Notes: generated from the letters alone by a model not told the origin. A stretch of DNA of 16,075 bases from Odoribacteraceae bacterium (GCA_031279175.1 JAITJA010000129.1:1-16075); one strand, 5' to 3'. Positions 6,371-13,658 are shown, counted from the stretch's first letter. A program made the numbers and translations.

Positions 6371-7237
6371 ATGAAACGAGTATCCATGCAACATGTTCAC
6401 GCCCTGCCGGGAGTGTCCGGCGGGGAGATCCCTGGCGGGTGCACGCTCTCCGTCTGTCACGAGGAGTGGGGATACGCTTTTTGCGTCCGGGGCGACGGGG
6501 GGGAGCTGCTGCTGCTCGCCGGGGAGGCATTCGAGGAGGGGAGGGACGGGACGAACGGGAAGGACGGGCGCGCGCGGGAGAGTGTCGCCGGTAACCCTTT
6601 TCTCTCCCGGCGCGACTACAAGCGGGTGTTCGTCGCGGCGTGTTATCGCGAGAAGATGCTCGTGCCCGAGCGCTTCTACCGGGAGGAGGTGCTGTCGCTC
6701 CCGTGGATGCTTCACGGCGACTGTACCGGCGATGATCGCCTTCTCTGCTATCGCGTCAAGGAATGGGACGCGCGCGTGGTGGGCGCGTTGCCCGCCAGCG
6801 TCGAGCAGCTGTACAGGGAATTGCAGCCGGAATGCACGTTCCTGCCCGGCGGCGCTCCCCTCGCGCGAATGGCTGTCCGGACGTGCGCGAGGGATCGCGA
6901 GTATATTTTCGCCGACGTCCGCGACGATCACGTCGACTTGTTGCTGGTGCGCGACCGGCAGCCGCTTCTTTTTAACGCGTTTTACCACGAGACGGAGAGT
7001 GATATTTTCTATTCCATGCTGCACGCCGCGCGGTCGTGTCAATTCAACGAGCGCCACGCCCGGCTGGTGCTCACGGGACGCGTCGCGCCGGGAGGGAAAT
7101 TGCACGAACTGCTCGCGCGCTACTGGACCTCGCCGCTGCTGGTCACGGAACCGGCGCTGAATGCCCTCGCCAGGGACACGACGATGAATACCACGCCTTT
7201 CGTTCACCTCCTTAACCTGCACGCGTGCGAATCATAA
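6371..7237 (+). CDS. DUF3822 family protein
   Basis: 288 residues, matching the Bacteroidota DUF3822 family in length, overall pattern and position just before rsmD. No catalytic motif or signal peptide is visible, so it should be cytoplasmic. Recognisable stretches are NPFLSRRDYKRVFVAAC (about residues 76-92), the central LVPERFYREE, and near the C-terminus FNAFYHETESDIFYSML followed by LVLTGRVAPGG. The alternation of hydrophobic strands and a late LTG element is reminiscent of actin/ASKHA folds, which is only an impression. The start ATG at 6371 is 96 bp from the divergent helicase start. A second in-frame ATG at 6386 is possible. Its end overlaps rsmD by 13 bp, so the two are co-transcribed. 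Function unknown. Confidence 0.8.
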   Translation: MKRVSMQHVHALPGVSGGEIPGGCTLSVCHEEWGYAFCVRGDGGELLLLAGEAFEEGRDGTNGKDGRARESVAGNPFLSRRDYKRVFVAACYREKMLVPERFYREEVLSLPWMLHGDCTGDDRLLCYRVKEWDARVVGALPASVEQLYRELQPECTFLPGGAPLARMAVRTCARDREYIFADVRDDHVDLLLVRDRQPLLFNAFYHETESDIFYSMLHAARSCQFNERHARLVLTGRVAPGGKLHELLARYWTSPLLVTEPALNALARDTTMNTTPFVHLLNLHACES

Positions 7238-7776
7238 GCGGGAGTCACCGGGGACGACAACTCTTCCCGGATAAGCACTTTAAGGCACGGCCCACGACGG
7301 ATTTCGCCAAGGAAAACCTGTTCAATGTCCTGCAAAACCTTGTCGAGTTGGAGGGCGCGCGCGTCCTCGATCTTTTCTCCGGCACCGGCAGCATCAGTTA
7401 CGAGTTTGCCTCCCGCGGCGCCGGGCAAATCATCGCTATCGAATCCTATTATCCCCATTTCTCGTTTATCAAGCACACCGCCGCCGCTCTCGGGTTCAAT
7501 AATATAAAGGTGTACAAGACGGACGCGTTCCTCGCCTGCGCGCGACTGGTGAAAAGCCCGTTCGATATCGTGTTCGCGGATCCCCCGTACGACTTGCCGC
7601 GGCTGCCCGACTTGCCGGCGACGATTTTCAATAACCACCTGCTGCTGCCGGGAGGAATCGCGGTGATCGAGCACCCGGGGAATATCGATTTCTCGGGAAC
7701 GCCCGGATTCCTCTCGCTCAGGGAGTACGGCAGTGTCCACTTCTCCATCTTCCAGGAGAACACCGGGGGAAAATAA
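7225..7776 (+). CDS. rsmD: 16S rRNA (guanine-966-N2)-methyltransferase RsmD
   Basis: 183 residues from a GTG at 7225. It opens with MRIISGSHRGRQL and ARPTTDFAKENLFNVL, the RNA-binding signature of RsmD. The Rossmann methyltransferase fold follows: motif I VLDLFSGTGS (47-56), the acidic end of strand 2 at AIES (71-74), and catalytic motif IV DPPY (119-122). The enzyme methylates N2 of G966 in 16S rRNA. The start lies inside the end of the DUF3822 gene (13-bp overlap), so translation is probably coupled. No better ATG exists downstream that keeps the conserved N-terminus. Confidence 0.94.
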   Translation: MRIISGSHRGRQLFPDKHFKARPTTDFAKENLFNVLQNLVELEGARVLDLFSGTGSISYEFASRGAGQIIAIESYYPHFSFIKHTAAALGFNNIKVYKTDAFLACARLVKSPFDIVFADPPYDLPRLPDLPATIFNNHLLLPGGIAVIEHPGNIDFSGTPGFLSLREYGSVHFSIFQENTGGK

Positions 7777-7833
7777 CGGGCGCGCGCAACGGAAACCCGC
7801 GTTCCCCGTCTATGCTATGCAAAACAATGAATC

Positions 7834-8520
7834 ATGAAATTCTTTCGGAAACAATCACTGCTCCTCCTGGCGCTGGCGCTCGCCACCTCCTGTGTCGATG
7901 AACGACGAACCGGGGAACACGAGAAGTTCTTCCTCGCGTACGGCACCGCGGAGAGCGTCAGCGAGCGCGACCTCCTGATCGTGCTGGACGACAAGGATAC
8001 CACGCTACTCGTCACCGAGTCCACCGTGCCTCTCGGGTTTTTCAGGAACGATATGCGCCTCATCGTCGACTATTCTATCGTGGAGAAAGCTCCCCCCGGA
8101 CAGCCTTTTCACTACCGCGCGCGGGTCAACCAGGTCAAGGAGATTAACACGGTAGAGGTTAACGTCGACGGGAATAACGCCGGGAACGATCCCATCGCGG
8201 TCGAGAGTTACTGGCTCGCCCGCGGGTTTATCACGTTCAAGTACCGCGTCCGCGGCACTACCCTGACACATGCCGTCAATCTCACGCTCTTGCCGTCTGT
8301 CCTGGAGGACGACGAACCGTTTGTCCCGCTCGAATTGCAACACGACGCGTCCGGGGACACTGGTAACGAGACGCTGACGGATCTCGTCTCCTTCCCCTTG
8401 TACAAGGCCTTTCCCTCGGCTACCGGGCCAACGAAATTGAGGATTTCTTACAATGACCCGGAAAAACAAGGGGGGAAAACGACTATCGAGATCACTTATT
8501 ACCCGCGCGAACCGGCATGA
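7834..8520 (+). CDS. NigD-like lipoprotein
   Basis: 228 residues with a lipoprotein signal: MKFFRKQ, a Leu/Ala core, then ATSC with the acylated Cys at 20. After it comes VDERR, so surface or outer-membrane sorting is possible. The middle has a small beta-rich region (GTAESVSERDLLIVLDDKDT), and the second half carries AVESYWLARGFITFKYRV (about residues 127-144), the typical pattern of NigD-like proteins, a Bacteroidetes family with NigD_N and NigD_C domains. NigD of B. fragilis is linked to a bacteriocin locus, but most relatives have no known role and no bacteriocin genes are seen here. The gap to rsmD is 57 bp with no good promoter visible, so read-through from rsmD is possible. Family assignment is from pattern memory and is moderate. 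Confidence 0.7.
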   Translation: MKFFRKQSLLLLALALATSCVDERRTGEHEKFFLAYGTAESVSERDLLIVLDDKDTTLLVTESTVPLGFFRNDMRLIVDYSIVEKAPPGQPFHYRARVNQVKEINTVEVNVDGNNAGNDPIAVESYWLARGFITFKYRVRGTTLTHAVNLTLLPSVLEDDEPFVPLELQHDASGDTGNETLTDLVSFPLYKAFPSATGPTKLRISYNDPEKQGGKTTIEITYYPREPA

Positions 8521-8544
8521 GAGATTATTTTCTCGCGAAAATTA

Positions 8545-8574
8545 TTTGCAAGCCGGGAAAAAGATTTACCTTTG
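8545..8574 (+). promoter_or_regulatory. Promoter of the tRNA-Tyr/tRNA-Gly unit
   Basis: TTTG (8545-8548), 18 bp, then TACCTTTG (8567-8574), a perfect -7 element. It starts just after the stop of the NigD-like gene. Transcription should begin near 8580, about 30 bases before the mature tRNA-Tyr. Confidence 0.78.
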
Positions 8575-8609
8575 TCCCCGCTTGGAACAAACAACGTTCT
8601 TTAAATAAT

Positions 8610-8691
8610 GGGCAGTTACCAGAGTGGACAAATGGGGCTGACTGTAACTCAGCTGGCTACGCCTTCGGTGGTTCGAATCCATCACTGCCCA
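8610..8691 (+). tRNA. tRNA-Tyr (anticodon GTA)
   Basis: A class II tRNA of 82 bases. The acceptor stem is GGGCAGT/ACTGCCC with discriminator A8691. The anticodon stem GCTGA/TCAGC holds the loop CTGTAAC, with GTA at 34-36. The extended variable arm (tggctacgccttcg region) is as expected for bacterial tRNA-Tyr, and the T arm contains GTTCGAATC. CCA is not encoded. Confidence 0.94.
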
Positions 8692-8693
8692 CG

Positions 8694-8722
8694 AAAACGA
8701 CAGGTCGCGCGCCTGTCGTTTT
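8694..8722 (+). terminator. Terminator-like hairpin between two tRNA genes
   Basis: aaaacgacagg pairs with cctgtcgtttt, an 11-bp perfect stem around tcgcgcg. It has the A-stem-T form of a bidirectional intrinsic terminator, yet tRNA-Gly starts only 10 bp later with no room for a promoter. It is therefore either leaky or an RNA-processing element that separates the two tRNAs. Confidence 0.6.
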
Positions 8723-8732
8723 CAGCAACATC

Positions 8733-8805
8733 GCGGAAATAGCTCAGTCGATAGAGCACTAGCCTTCCAAGCTGGGGGTCGCGGGTTTGAGTCCCGTTTT
8801 CCGCT
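8733..8805 (+). tRNA. tRNA-Gly (anticodon TCC)
   Basis: 73 bases. The acceptor stem is GCGGAAA/TTTCCGC with discriminator T8805. The D stem is GCTC/GAGC. The anticodon stem CTAGC/GCTGG has one wobble pair and the loop CTTCCAA, giving TCC at 34-36. The T stem is GCGGG/CCCGT, closing with a wobble pair, and the loop is TTTGAGT. CCA is not encoded. It reads GGA and GGG. It should depend on the promoter ahead of tRNA-Tyr. Confidence 0.94.
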
Positions 8806-8847
8806 CGACAATGTGTCCATGAAAAATAGTTTTATTAATTGTTTGTG

Positions 8848-8881
8848 AACTCCCTCGCGGATAACGAGGGAGTTTTTTTTT
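8848..8881 (+). terminator. Strong intrinsic terminator of the tRNA unit
   Basis: aactccctcg pairs with cgagggagtt (10 bp, 7-base loop) and is followed by an uninterrupted run of nine T (8873-8881). This is a textbook rho-independent terminator. Confidence 0.9.
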
Positions 8882-8910
8882 GCCTCGCGCGTGTTTCCGG
8901 GAAAACACGC

Positions 8911-8918
8911 TATATTCG
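8911..8918 (+). promoter_or_regulatory. Possible -7 element ahead of the MFS leader
   Basis: TATATTCG matches TAnnTTTG at seven of eight positions, just downstream of the tRNA terminator. No TTTG lies at the correct distance upstream; the nearest candidates are about 13 and 28 bp away. If used, the transcript would begin near 8924 and carry a leader of about 190 bases before the MFS start. Confidence 0.3.
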
Positions 8919-8929
8919 CGACAACGAAC

Positions 8930-8944
8930 ATGCAAGAACAATGA
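8930..8944 (+). CDS. Putative tiny leader frame 1 (MQEQ)
   Basis: ATG CAA GAA CAA TGA. It overlaps the start of the next tiny frame in an ATGA junction (8941-8944), the arrangement used for coupled translation. With only four codons it may be chance. It is listed because of its place just after the possible promoter. Confidence 0.15.
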   Translation: MQEQ

Positions 8945-8985
8945 AGAGTTTACAATTTTCCATCTTTTTCAAGATCCGCGAGTAA
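8941..8985 (+). CDS. Putative 14-residue leader peptide upstream of the MFS exporter
   Basis: Reads MKSLQFSIFFKIRE then TAA. It starts within the stop of the preceding four-codon frame and ends 127 bp before the MFS exporter. The stretch FSIF also occurs in ErmCL, the leader peptide that stalls ribosomes with macrolides, and MefA-type exporters in Gram-positives are controlled by leader peptides. The similarity covers only four residues, so this is a hypothesis. The RNA after it can form hairpins at 8992-9008 (one mismatch) and 9016-9037. The uORF bases ttcaa (8968-8972) could pair alternatively with ttgaa (9032-9036). Confidence 0.25.
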   Translation: MKSLQFSIFFKIRE

Positions 8986-9015
8986 TTCGATAAGGCCGGC
9001 GCGACCTTGACTTTC

Positions 9016-9037
9016 CTTCAACACACGCTCGTTGAAG
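9016..9037 (+). promoter_or_regulatory. Hairpin in the MFS leader
   Basis: cttcaac pairs with gttgaag (7 bp) around acacgctc. It has no T run, so it is not a terminator. It may be structured leader RNA that regulates translation of the downstream exporter. Confidence 0.35.
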
Positions 9038-9112
9038 AGACCTCCCGCGCGCGTTTACACCATATTATTAATAGACTATACCGGCTACCGGTAACGTCAC
9101 GAATCAACCTAC

Positions 9113-10321
9113 ATGAAAAACTGGGAAAAAACCTTCTTGATCATATGGAGCGGGCAACTCGCCTCCTCCTTCAGCAGTGCCATCGTTGGTCACGCCATCA
9201 TCCTCCGTCTCGGTATCGACACCCGTTCGGCGGGCGTCCTTGCTCTCGCTTATCTTGCCGCGCTCCTTCCACAAGCACTCGTCGCGCCCCTTGCCGGCGT
9301 ATGCATTGACCGCTGGGACAGGAAGAAAGTTATGATCCTATCGGATCTCTTCATTGCCCTCGTCACCCTCGTTGCAGCCCTCGTCCTTGCTCGCGACGGT
9401 GCTACCTCGTGGATCATCTACCTCCTGCTTGCCCTTCGCTCGGCAGGCACTGCCTTCCACGCGCCCGCCATCTCCGCGTCGATCCCGCTACTCGTCCCGG
9501 GTGAAGCGCTCACTCGCGTCGCCGGGATCAACCAGGCGATACAGGCAGCGAGCAACCTCGCCGGCCCCATCGTCGCCGCGCTGCTGATCGCGTTCATGGA
9601 GATCCACTACATCCTCCTCTTCGACATCGCCGGCGCGCTCCTCGCCTGTGCCACGCTCGGCGTCGTCACCATTCCTTCCCCCGGCAACGCGCACGCCGCG
9701 TCCCTCGCCCCGTGGCGGGAGGCGCGCGAGGGACTGGAGGAGATCATCGCGCACCGAGGCATTGCCTTGTTGATGGTGATATCGGTACTCTCGTCGGCCT
9801 GCCTCCTCCCGCTGGCGGCGATATACCCGTTAATGACGCTGGAACACTTCGGCGGCACGCCATTTCTCGTCGGCATGGTCGAGGTGGGGTGGGGTGGGGG
9901 CATGTTACTCGGCGGCGTTCTGCTGGGAACACGCCGTGGCCCGTTGTCCCGCGTCCTTCTCGTCAACGCGATGCAGGTGCTTCTCGGCGCTACCCTCGCG
10001 CTCTCGGGGCTATTACCCCCCGGCGGTTACCTTCCTTTCGTCGTCCTCGCGATCATTGGCGGCGCGAGCGCGTCGGTACACCTTGCCTGCCTGACGGCCT
10101 TGATCCAGCGGGAAATGAATCCCGGGAAGCTTGGGCGGGTATTCTCCTTGTACGCGAGCGCCGGCACGCTCTTCTCGATTCCCGGGTTGCTCTGCACCGG
10201 CGTCATCGTGGAGGGGATCGGGCTGACCGTCACCTTCGTGCTACTTGGCGGGGCGATCATGCTTTCCGGGATACTCTCGTTCCTTGTCCCGGCCATCCGG
10301 CAGACGCGCGAGAGCGAGTGA
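9113..10321 (+). CDS. MFS exporter of the MefA/EntS-like MFS_3 type
   Basis: 402 residues with about ten to twelve hydrophobic segments. It starts FLIIWSGQLASSFSSAIVGHAI, like the first helix of macrolide-efflux type MFS proteins. Loop 2-3 has GVCIDRWDRKKVMILSD (about residues 62-78), the family version of the G-x-x-x-D-R-x-x-R-K motif. Ala-rich helix 5 follows with RVAGINQAIQAASNLAGPIVAALL. The C-half repeats the pattern (LLGGVLLGT, NPGKLGRVFSLYASAG). Proton-driven drug or siderophore export across the inner membrane is expected; the substrate cannot be read from sequence. The protein is Leu/Ala-rich and intact. The next gene has its own promoter, so this is probably a single-gene unit. Confidence 0.85.
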   Translation: MKNWEKTFLIIWSGQLASSFSSAIVGHAIILRLGIDTRSAGVLALAYLAALLPQALVAPLAGVCIDRWDRKKVMILSDLFIALVTLVAALVLARDGATSWIIYLLLALRSAGTAFHAPAISASIPLLVPGEALTRVAGINQAIQAASNLAGPIVAALLIAFMEIHYILLFDIAGALLACATLGVVTIPSPGNAHAASLAPWREAREGLEEIIAHRGIALLMVISVLSSACLLPLAAIYPLMTLEHFGGTPFLVGMVEVGWGGGMLLGGVLLGTRRGPLSRVLLVNAMQVLLGATLALSGLLPPGGYLPFVVLAIIGGASASVHLACLTALIQREMNPGKLGRVFSLYASAGTLFSIPGLLCTGVIVEGIGLTVTFVLLGGAIMLSGILSFLVPAIRQTRESE

Positions 10322-10423
10322 CGGGAAGTTAAACGCGGCGGTATTAAAAAAAGACCCAATTCGGCTTTTCCCCATGATATTGTCGAAATTCACTGGAGCA
10401 CTTGCCCGTGTGCTGGTAATTTC

Positions 10424-10454
10424 TTTGGTTTCTGGTAAAAAGTCTCTATATTGC
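10424..10454 (+). promoter_or_regulatory. Promoter of the DUF4251 gene
   Basis: TTTG (10424-10427), 19 bp, then TATATTGC (10447-10454), close to TAnnTTTG. Transcription would start near 10460, leaving about 20 bases before the ATG at 10482. Confidence 0.65.
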
Positions 10455-10481
10455 GCCATATAACCTTAAAAGAATGCAAGT

Positions 10482-11051
10482 ATGAACACGCTAAGATGTA
10501 TCCTCGCGACAAGCGCGTTGCTTGTCTGCCTCACCTCCGCGGGCAGCGAGAGGAAAAAAGAAAAAATAGATACCACCGCGTTTAACAAGATCGTGGAACT
10601 GGTCAAGAGCAAGGTCTTCCGCGTGGAAGCTACCGACGCGTACCCCACCGGGAATAGTAGCGTGACGCTCTCCTCGCCACACGGTACTACCACCCTCGGC
10701 GGCGAAGGACACGTCTCCCTTGCCGGGAATCGCGGCGAGTTGCTCTTCCGGGACAGCATCGTCACCGGCCATCTTCCCTTCTTCGGTCGCGGCTACACGT
10801 TACCCTACGGCGAGGGAGGCGGCTTCGAGTTCGACAAGACAAGTATCAAGAAAACAACCGTGAAGGTGATCAAGAAGAAGCGAGAACAATACGCGCGCTT
10901 CTCCTGCTCGGCCCGCGTGGGGAACGACGTGATCTCGCTCACGCTCGAGGTGTACGAGAACGGGCGGTGTACCCTCCACGTCAATAGTAACAACCGGGCG
11001 ACGATCTCTTACGGGGGATTCGTCGAGGCGCTTGATAACAACGCCCCTTGA
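10482..11051 (+). CDS. Secreted DUF4251 family protein
   Basis: 189 residues with an N-terminal export signal (MNTLRCILATSALLVCLTSAGS). The Cys at 16 follows LLV, not a proper lipobox, so cleavage by signal peptidase I after TSA and a free periplasmic protein are more likely. The body follows the DUF4251 pattern: FRVEATDAYPTGNSSVTL, then GELLFRDSIVTGHLPFFGRGYTLPYGEGGG, a Lys-rich strand, FSCSARVGNDVISLTLEVYENGRCTLHVNS and NNRATISYGGFVE. It is predicted to be mostly beta sheet. The family is common in gut Bacteroidales, often in several copies, and has no known function. It carries its own promoter. Confidence 0.82.
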   Translation: MNTLRCILATSALLVCLTSAGSERKKEKIDTTAFNKIVELVKSKVFRVEATDAYPTGNSSVTLSSPHGTTTLGGEGHVSLAGNRGELLFRDSIVTGHLPFFGRGYTLPYGEGGGFEFDKTSIKKTTVKVIKKKREQYARFSCSARVGNDVISLTLEVYENGRCTLHVNSNNRATISYGGFVEALDNNAP

Positions 11052-11091
11052 CACGCCCGCGACGCGCGTTACGTGAATCGAATAAAACGAC

Positions 11092-11099
11092 TACCTTCG
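11092..11099 (+). promoter_or_regulatory. -7 element of the acyl-CoA ligase-pdxK operon
   Basis: TACCTTCG differs from TAnnTTTG at one position; the same octamer lies before prfA. No good -33 TTTG is seen at the right distance. A start near 11104 leaves only about 6 bases before ATG 11110, but about 21 before the in-frame ATG 11125. Confidence 0.45.
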
Positions 11100-11109
11100 C
11101 GCAAGATTA

Positions 11110-12774
11110 ATGACTTTACAAGCCATGGAAGAAAGTTTTATTTTTTATATCGAAAAAAGTATCCGCGAGAACTGGGACAATCCCGCGCTAACCGACTTTA
11201 AAGGGGTAAACTGTAACTATAAAGATGTCGCCCGGAAGATCGCGAAGCTGCATATCCTCTTCGATCATGCCGGGATACGGCAAGGGGACAAGATTGCCCT
11301 CTGCGGGCGCAACATGACGAACTGGGGAATAGCGTTTTTCGCCACGCTCGCGTACGGGGCCGTCGCCGTCCCGATCCTGAACGACTTCACGCCGGATAAC
11401 GTGCACGCGCTGGTCAATCATTCCGGGGCGCGCCTGCTCTTCGCGGGATGCGCGGTGTGGAAGAATCTCGACGCGGGAGAGATGCCGGGAGTGGAAGGGA
11501 TGATTAGCCTGGAAGATTTCTCCGTCACCCACTCGAGAAACGAGGCGCTGGTGACGGCGCGCGCGTGCCTCAACGAGCTATTCGGGAGGAAATTCCCGGA
11601 CAGGTTTCTCCCCTCGTCGGTGTCGTATCGCCGGGATAACCTCGACGATCTCGCCATTATTAATTATACCTCCGGGACGACAAACGCGCCGAAAGGGGTG
11701 ATGTTGCCGTACCGTAGCCTGTGGTCGAACCTGCTTTTCGCCTTCGGGGTTTTCGGCGAGATGCCCGGGGAGCGGGTGATCTCGATGCTACCGATGGCGC
11801 ACATGTACGGGATGGCCTTCGAGTTCATCTACGAGTTTGCCAGCGGCGCGCAGGTATTTTTCCTGACGCGCACGCCGTCGCCACAGATCATCGCCGAGGC
11901 CTTCGCGCGGATCAGGCCGAACTTGATTGTCTCGGTACCGTTGATCATCGAAAAGATCATCCGGAAGCGGGTATTCCCCGTGGTGGAGCGCCCGTGGATA
12001 AAGATCCTGATGCGCGTGCCGCTGGTCAAGCGGCGGGTACGCGCGACGATTTGCCGGCAGGTCATTAGCGCGTTCGGCGGCAACTTCAAGGAGCTGATCG
12101 TTGGAGGGGCCGCGCTGAACAAGGAGGTGGAAGACTTCCTGCACGCGATCCGCTTCCCCTACACCGTGGGGTACGGCATGACGGAAACAGGCCCGATACT
12201 CGCCTACGACGGGTGGGAGACGTTCAAGAAAGGATCTTGCGGGAAGACGGCGCCGCGCATGGAGCTGAAGATAGACTCGCCCGACCCGACGCGGGTCGTG
12301 GGAGAGATCCTCGCGCGAGGAGATAACTTGATGATGGGCTATTACAAGAACGAGGAGGCAACGAGGGCCGCCTTTACCGCCGACGGGTGGATGCGCACGG
12401 GCGATCTCGGGCTAATCGACGCCGACGGGTATGTCTTTATTAAAGGACGCTGCAAGAACATGATCCTCGGGCCTAACGGGCAGAACATCTACCCGGAGGA
12501 GATCGAGGACCGGCTGTGCGCGCTGCCGTACGTGGGCGAGGCGATCGTGACCGAACGCGACAGGAAGCTCGTCGCCCTCGTCTACCCGGACACGGAGGCG
12601 CTGGCCGCGGACGGGAAAATGACGTCGGGGGAACTGGAGAAGATCATGGAGGAAAACCGGCAACAGCTGAATCACCTCCTGCCGGCGTACAGCCGGGTTA
12701 CTCGCTTCATCGTGCAGGTGGACGAGTTCGAGAAGACCCCGAAGCGGAGCATCAAACGTTACCTTTACCAGTAA
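11110..12774 (+). CDS. AMP-binding long-chain acyl-CoA ligase
   Basis: 554 residues of the ANL adenylating family. The phosphate loop is YTSGTTNAPKG (186-196), motif A5 is YGMTETGP (355-362), A7 is RTGDLGLIDADGY (429-441), hinge A8 is IKGRCKNMILGPNGQNIYPEEIE (445-467), and the catalytic lysine is in TPKRSIKRYLY (543-553), probably K549. The compact 550-residue form with LPMAHMYGMAFEF (227-239) fits Bacteroidetes long-chain fatty acid:CoA ligases. It activates a carboxylic acid to an acyl-adenylate and then to the CoA thioester; acyl-ACP or another acceptor is possible. ATG 11125 (MEESFIFY) is an alternative start and suits the promoter position better. pdxK follows 5 bp later, so they form an operon. 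Confidence 0.9.
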   Translation: MTLQAMEESFIFYIEKSIRENWDNPALTDFKGVNCNYKDVARKIAKLHILFDHAGIRQGDKIALCGRNMTNWGIAFFATLAYGAVAVPILNDFTPDNVHALVNHSGARLLFAGCAVWKNLDAGEMPGVEGMISLEDFSVTHSRNEALVTARACLNELFGRKFPDRFLPSSVSYRRDNLDDLAIINYTSGTTNAPKGVMLPYRSLWSNLLFAFGVFGEMPGERVISMLPMAHMYGMAFEFIYEFASGAQVFFLTRTPSPQIIAEAFARIRPNLIVSVPLIIEKIIRKRVFPVVERPWIKILMRVPLVKRRVRATICRQVISAFGGNFKELIVGGAALNKEVEDFLHAIRFPYTVGYGMTETGPILAYDGWETFKKGSCGKTAPRMELKIDSPDPTRVVGEILARGDNLMMGYYKNEEATRAAFTADGWMRTGDLGLIDADGYVFIKGRCKNMILGPNGQNIYPEEIEDRLCALPYVGEAIVTERDRKLVALVYPDTEALAADGKMTSGELEKIMEENRQQLNHLLPAYSRVTRFIVQVDEFEKTPKRSIKRYLYQ

Positions 12775-12779
12775 GAGCG

Positions 12780-13658
12780 ATGAGAAAAGTCGCTGCCATT
12801 CACGATCTCTCGGGATACGGGCGCGCCTCGTTAACGGTAGTCATCCCGGTGCTCTCGCACATGGGCTACCAGGTCTGCCCGCTACCGACGGCGGTGTTGT
12901 CGGCGCACAGCGAGTACGCCGGCTTCCGCTCGCTGGACCTGACGGGGTTCATGAGCGAGGCCATCGCGCACTGGAAGTCGCTGGGATTGTCGTTTGACGC
13001 GATATACTCCGGCTACCTTGCCTCGGAGCGACAAATGGAGATCGTGGAAGGATTCTTCCAGGAGTTCGGGAACGAGCGGAATTTTATCGTGGTAGATCCC
13101 GTGGTCGGGGATCACGGGAAGTTATACCCGGGAATGACCGGCGAGATGGTAAAGGGGATGAGGCGGCTGTGCGCGCGAGCCGGGGTGATCACGCCGAACC
13201 TGACGGAGGCGGCCCTCCTGCTGGGACGCGACCCGCGCGAGGAGGTCTCGCCGGGAGAGGCGGCGCGGTGGTGCAAGGAACTGGGGGAGATGGGGCCTGA
13301 ACGCGTGATCATCACGTCGGCGCCAAGGGTGAACGGGCGCGACGTGACGCTCGCCCACGACAAGAGAGACGGGCGAACGTGGCGCGTGACGAGCGAGCAC
13401 GTGCCGGCCGCTTATCCCGGCACCGGGGACGCGTTCGCCAGCGTGATCACCGGCTGCCTGCTAAACGGCGAAAGCCTGCCGGAGGCCATCGACCGGGCAG
13501 TATACTTTATACAGATGGGAATTAAAGCCACCTTCGGGCACGCGAGCCGGCCGCTGGATGGCATGGACCAGGAGCGGGTACTGCATTACCTGAACGCTCC
13601 ACTTCCTTGTTACAGTTACGAGTTGATAGAAGAACGGGGGAATCAGGCAAACGGGTAG
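12780..13658 (+). CDS. pdxK: Pyridoxamine kinase (PdxK/PdxY type)
   Basis: 292 residues. It starts MRKVAAIHDLSGYGRASLT, the substrate-binding opening of pyridoxal/pyridoxamine kinases. CPLPTAVLSAHSEY (33-46) follows, then VDPVVGDHGKLY (105-116), TPNLTEA (138-144) and the ribokinase-fold anion hole and catalytic base PGTGDAF (213-219, Asp217). It phosphorylates pyridoxal, pyridoxamine or pyridoxine as vitamin B6 salvage. The start is 5 bp after the ligase stop, so translation follows from the same mRNA. The open frame extends 88 codons upstream inside the ligase gene, but that part is out of frame with it and not protein-like. The 3' end overlaps convergent pyrF by 16 bp. Confidence 0.9.
   Translation: MRKVAAIHDLSGYGRASLTVVIPVLSHMGYQVCPLPTAVLSAHSEYAGFRSLDLTGFMSEAIAHWKSLGLSFDAIYSGYLASERQMEIVEGFFQEFGNERNFIVVDPVVGDHGKLYPGMTGEMVKGMRRLCARAGVITPNLTEAALLLGRDPREEVSPGEAARWCKELGEMGPERVIITSAPRVNGRDVTLAHDKRDGRTWRVTSEHVPAAYPGTGDAFASVITGCLLNGESLPEAIDRAVYFIQMGIKATFGHASRPLDGMDQERVLHYLNAPLPCYSYELIEERGNQANG

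Noticed and set aside
6275..7222. N-terminal extension of the helicase frame by about 316 codons
   Set aside because: It is antisense to the DUF3822 gene, Arg/Pro-rich and not protein-like. The family N-terminus begins at ATG 6274.
8517..8762. 81-codon frame across the tRNA-Tyr and tRNA-Gly genes
   Set aside because: It spans the tRNA promoter, tRNA-Tyr and the hairpin; it is not a protein gene.
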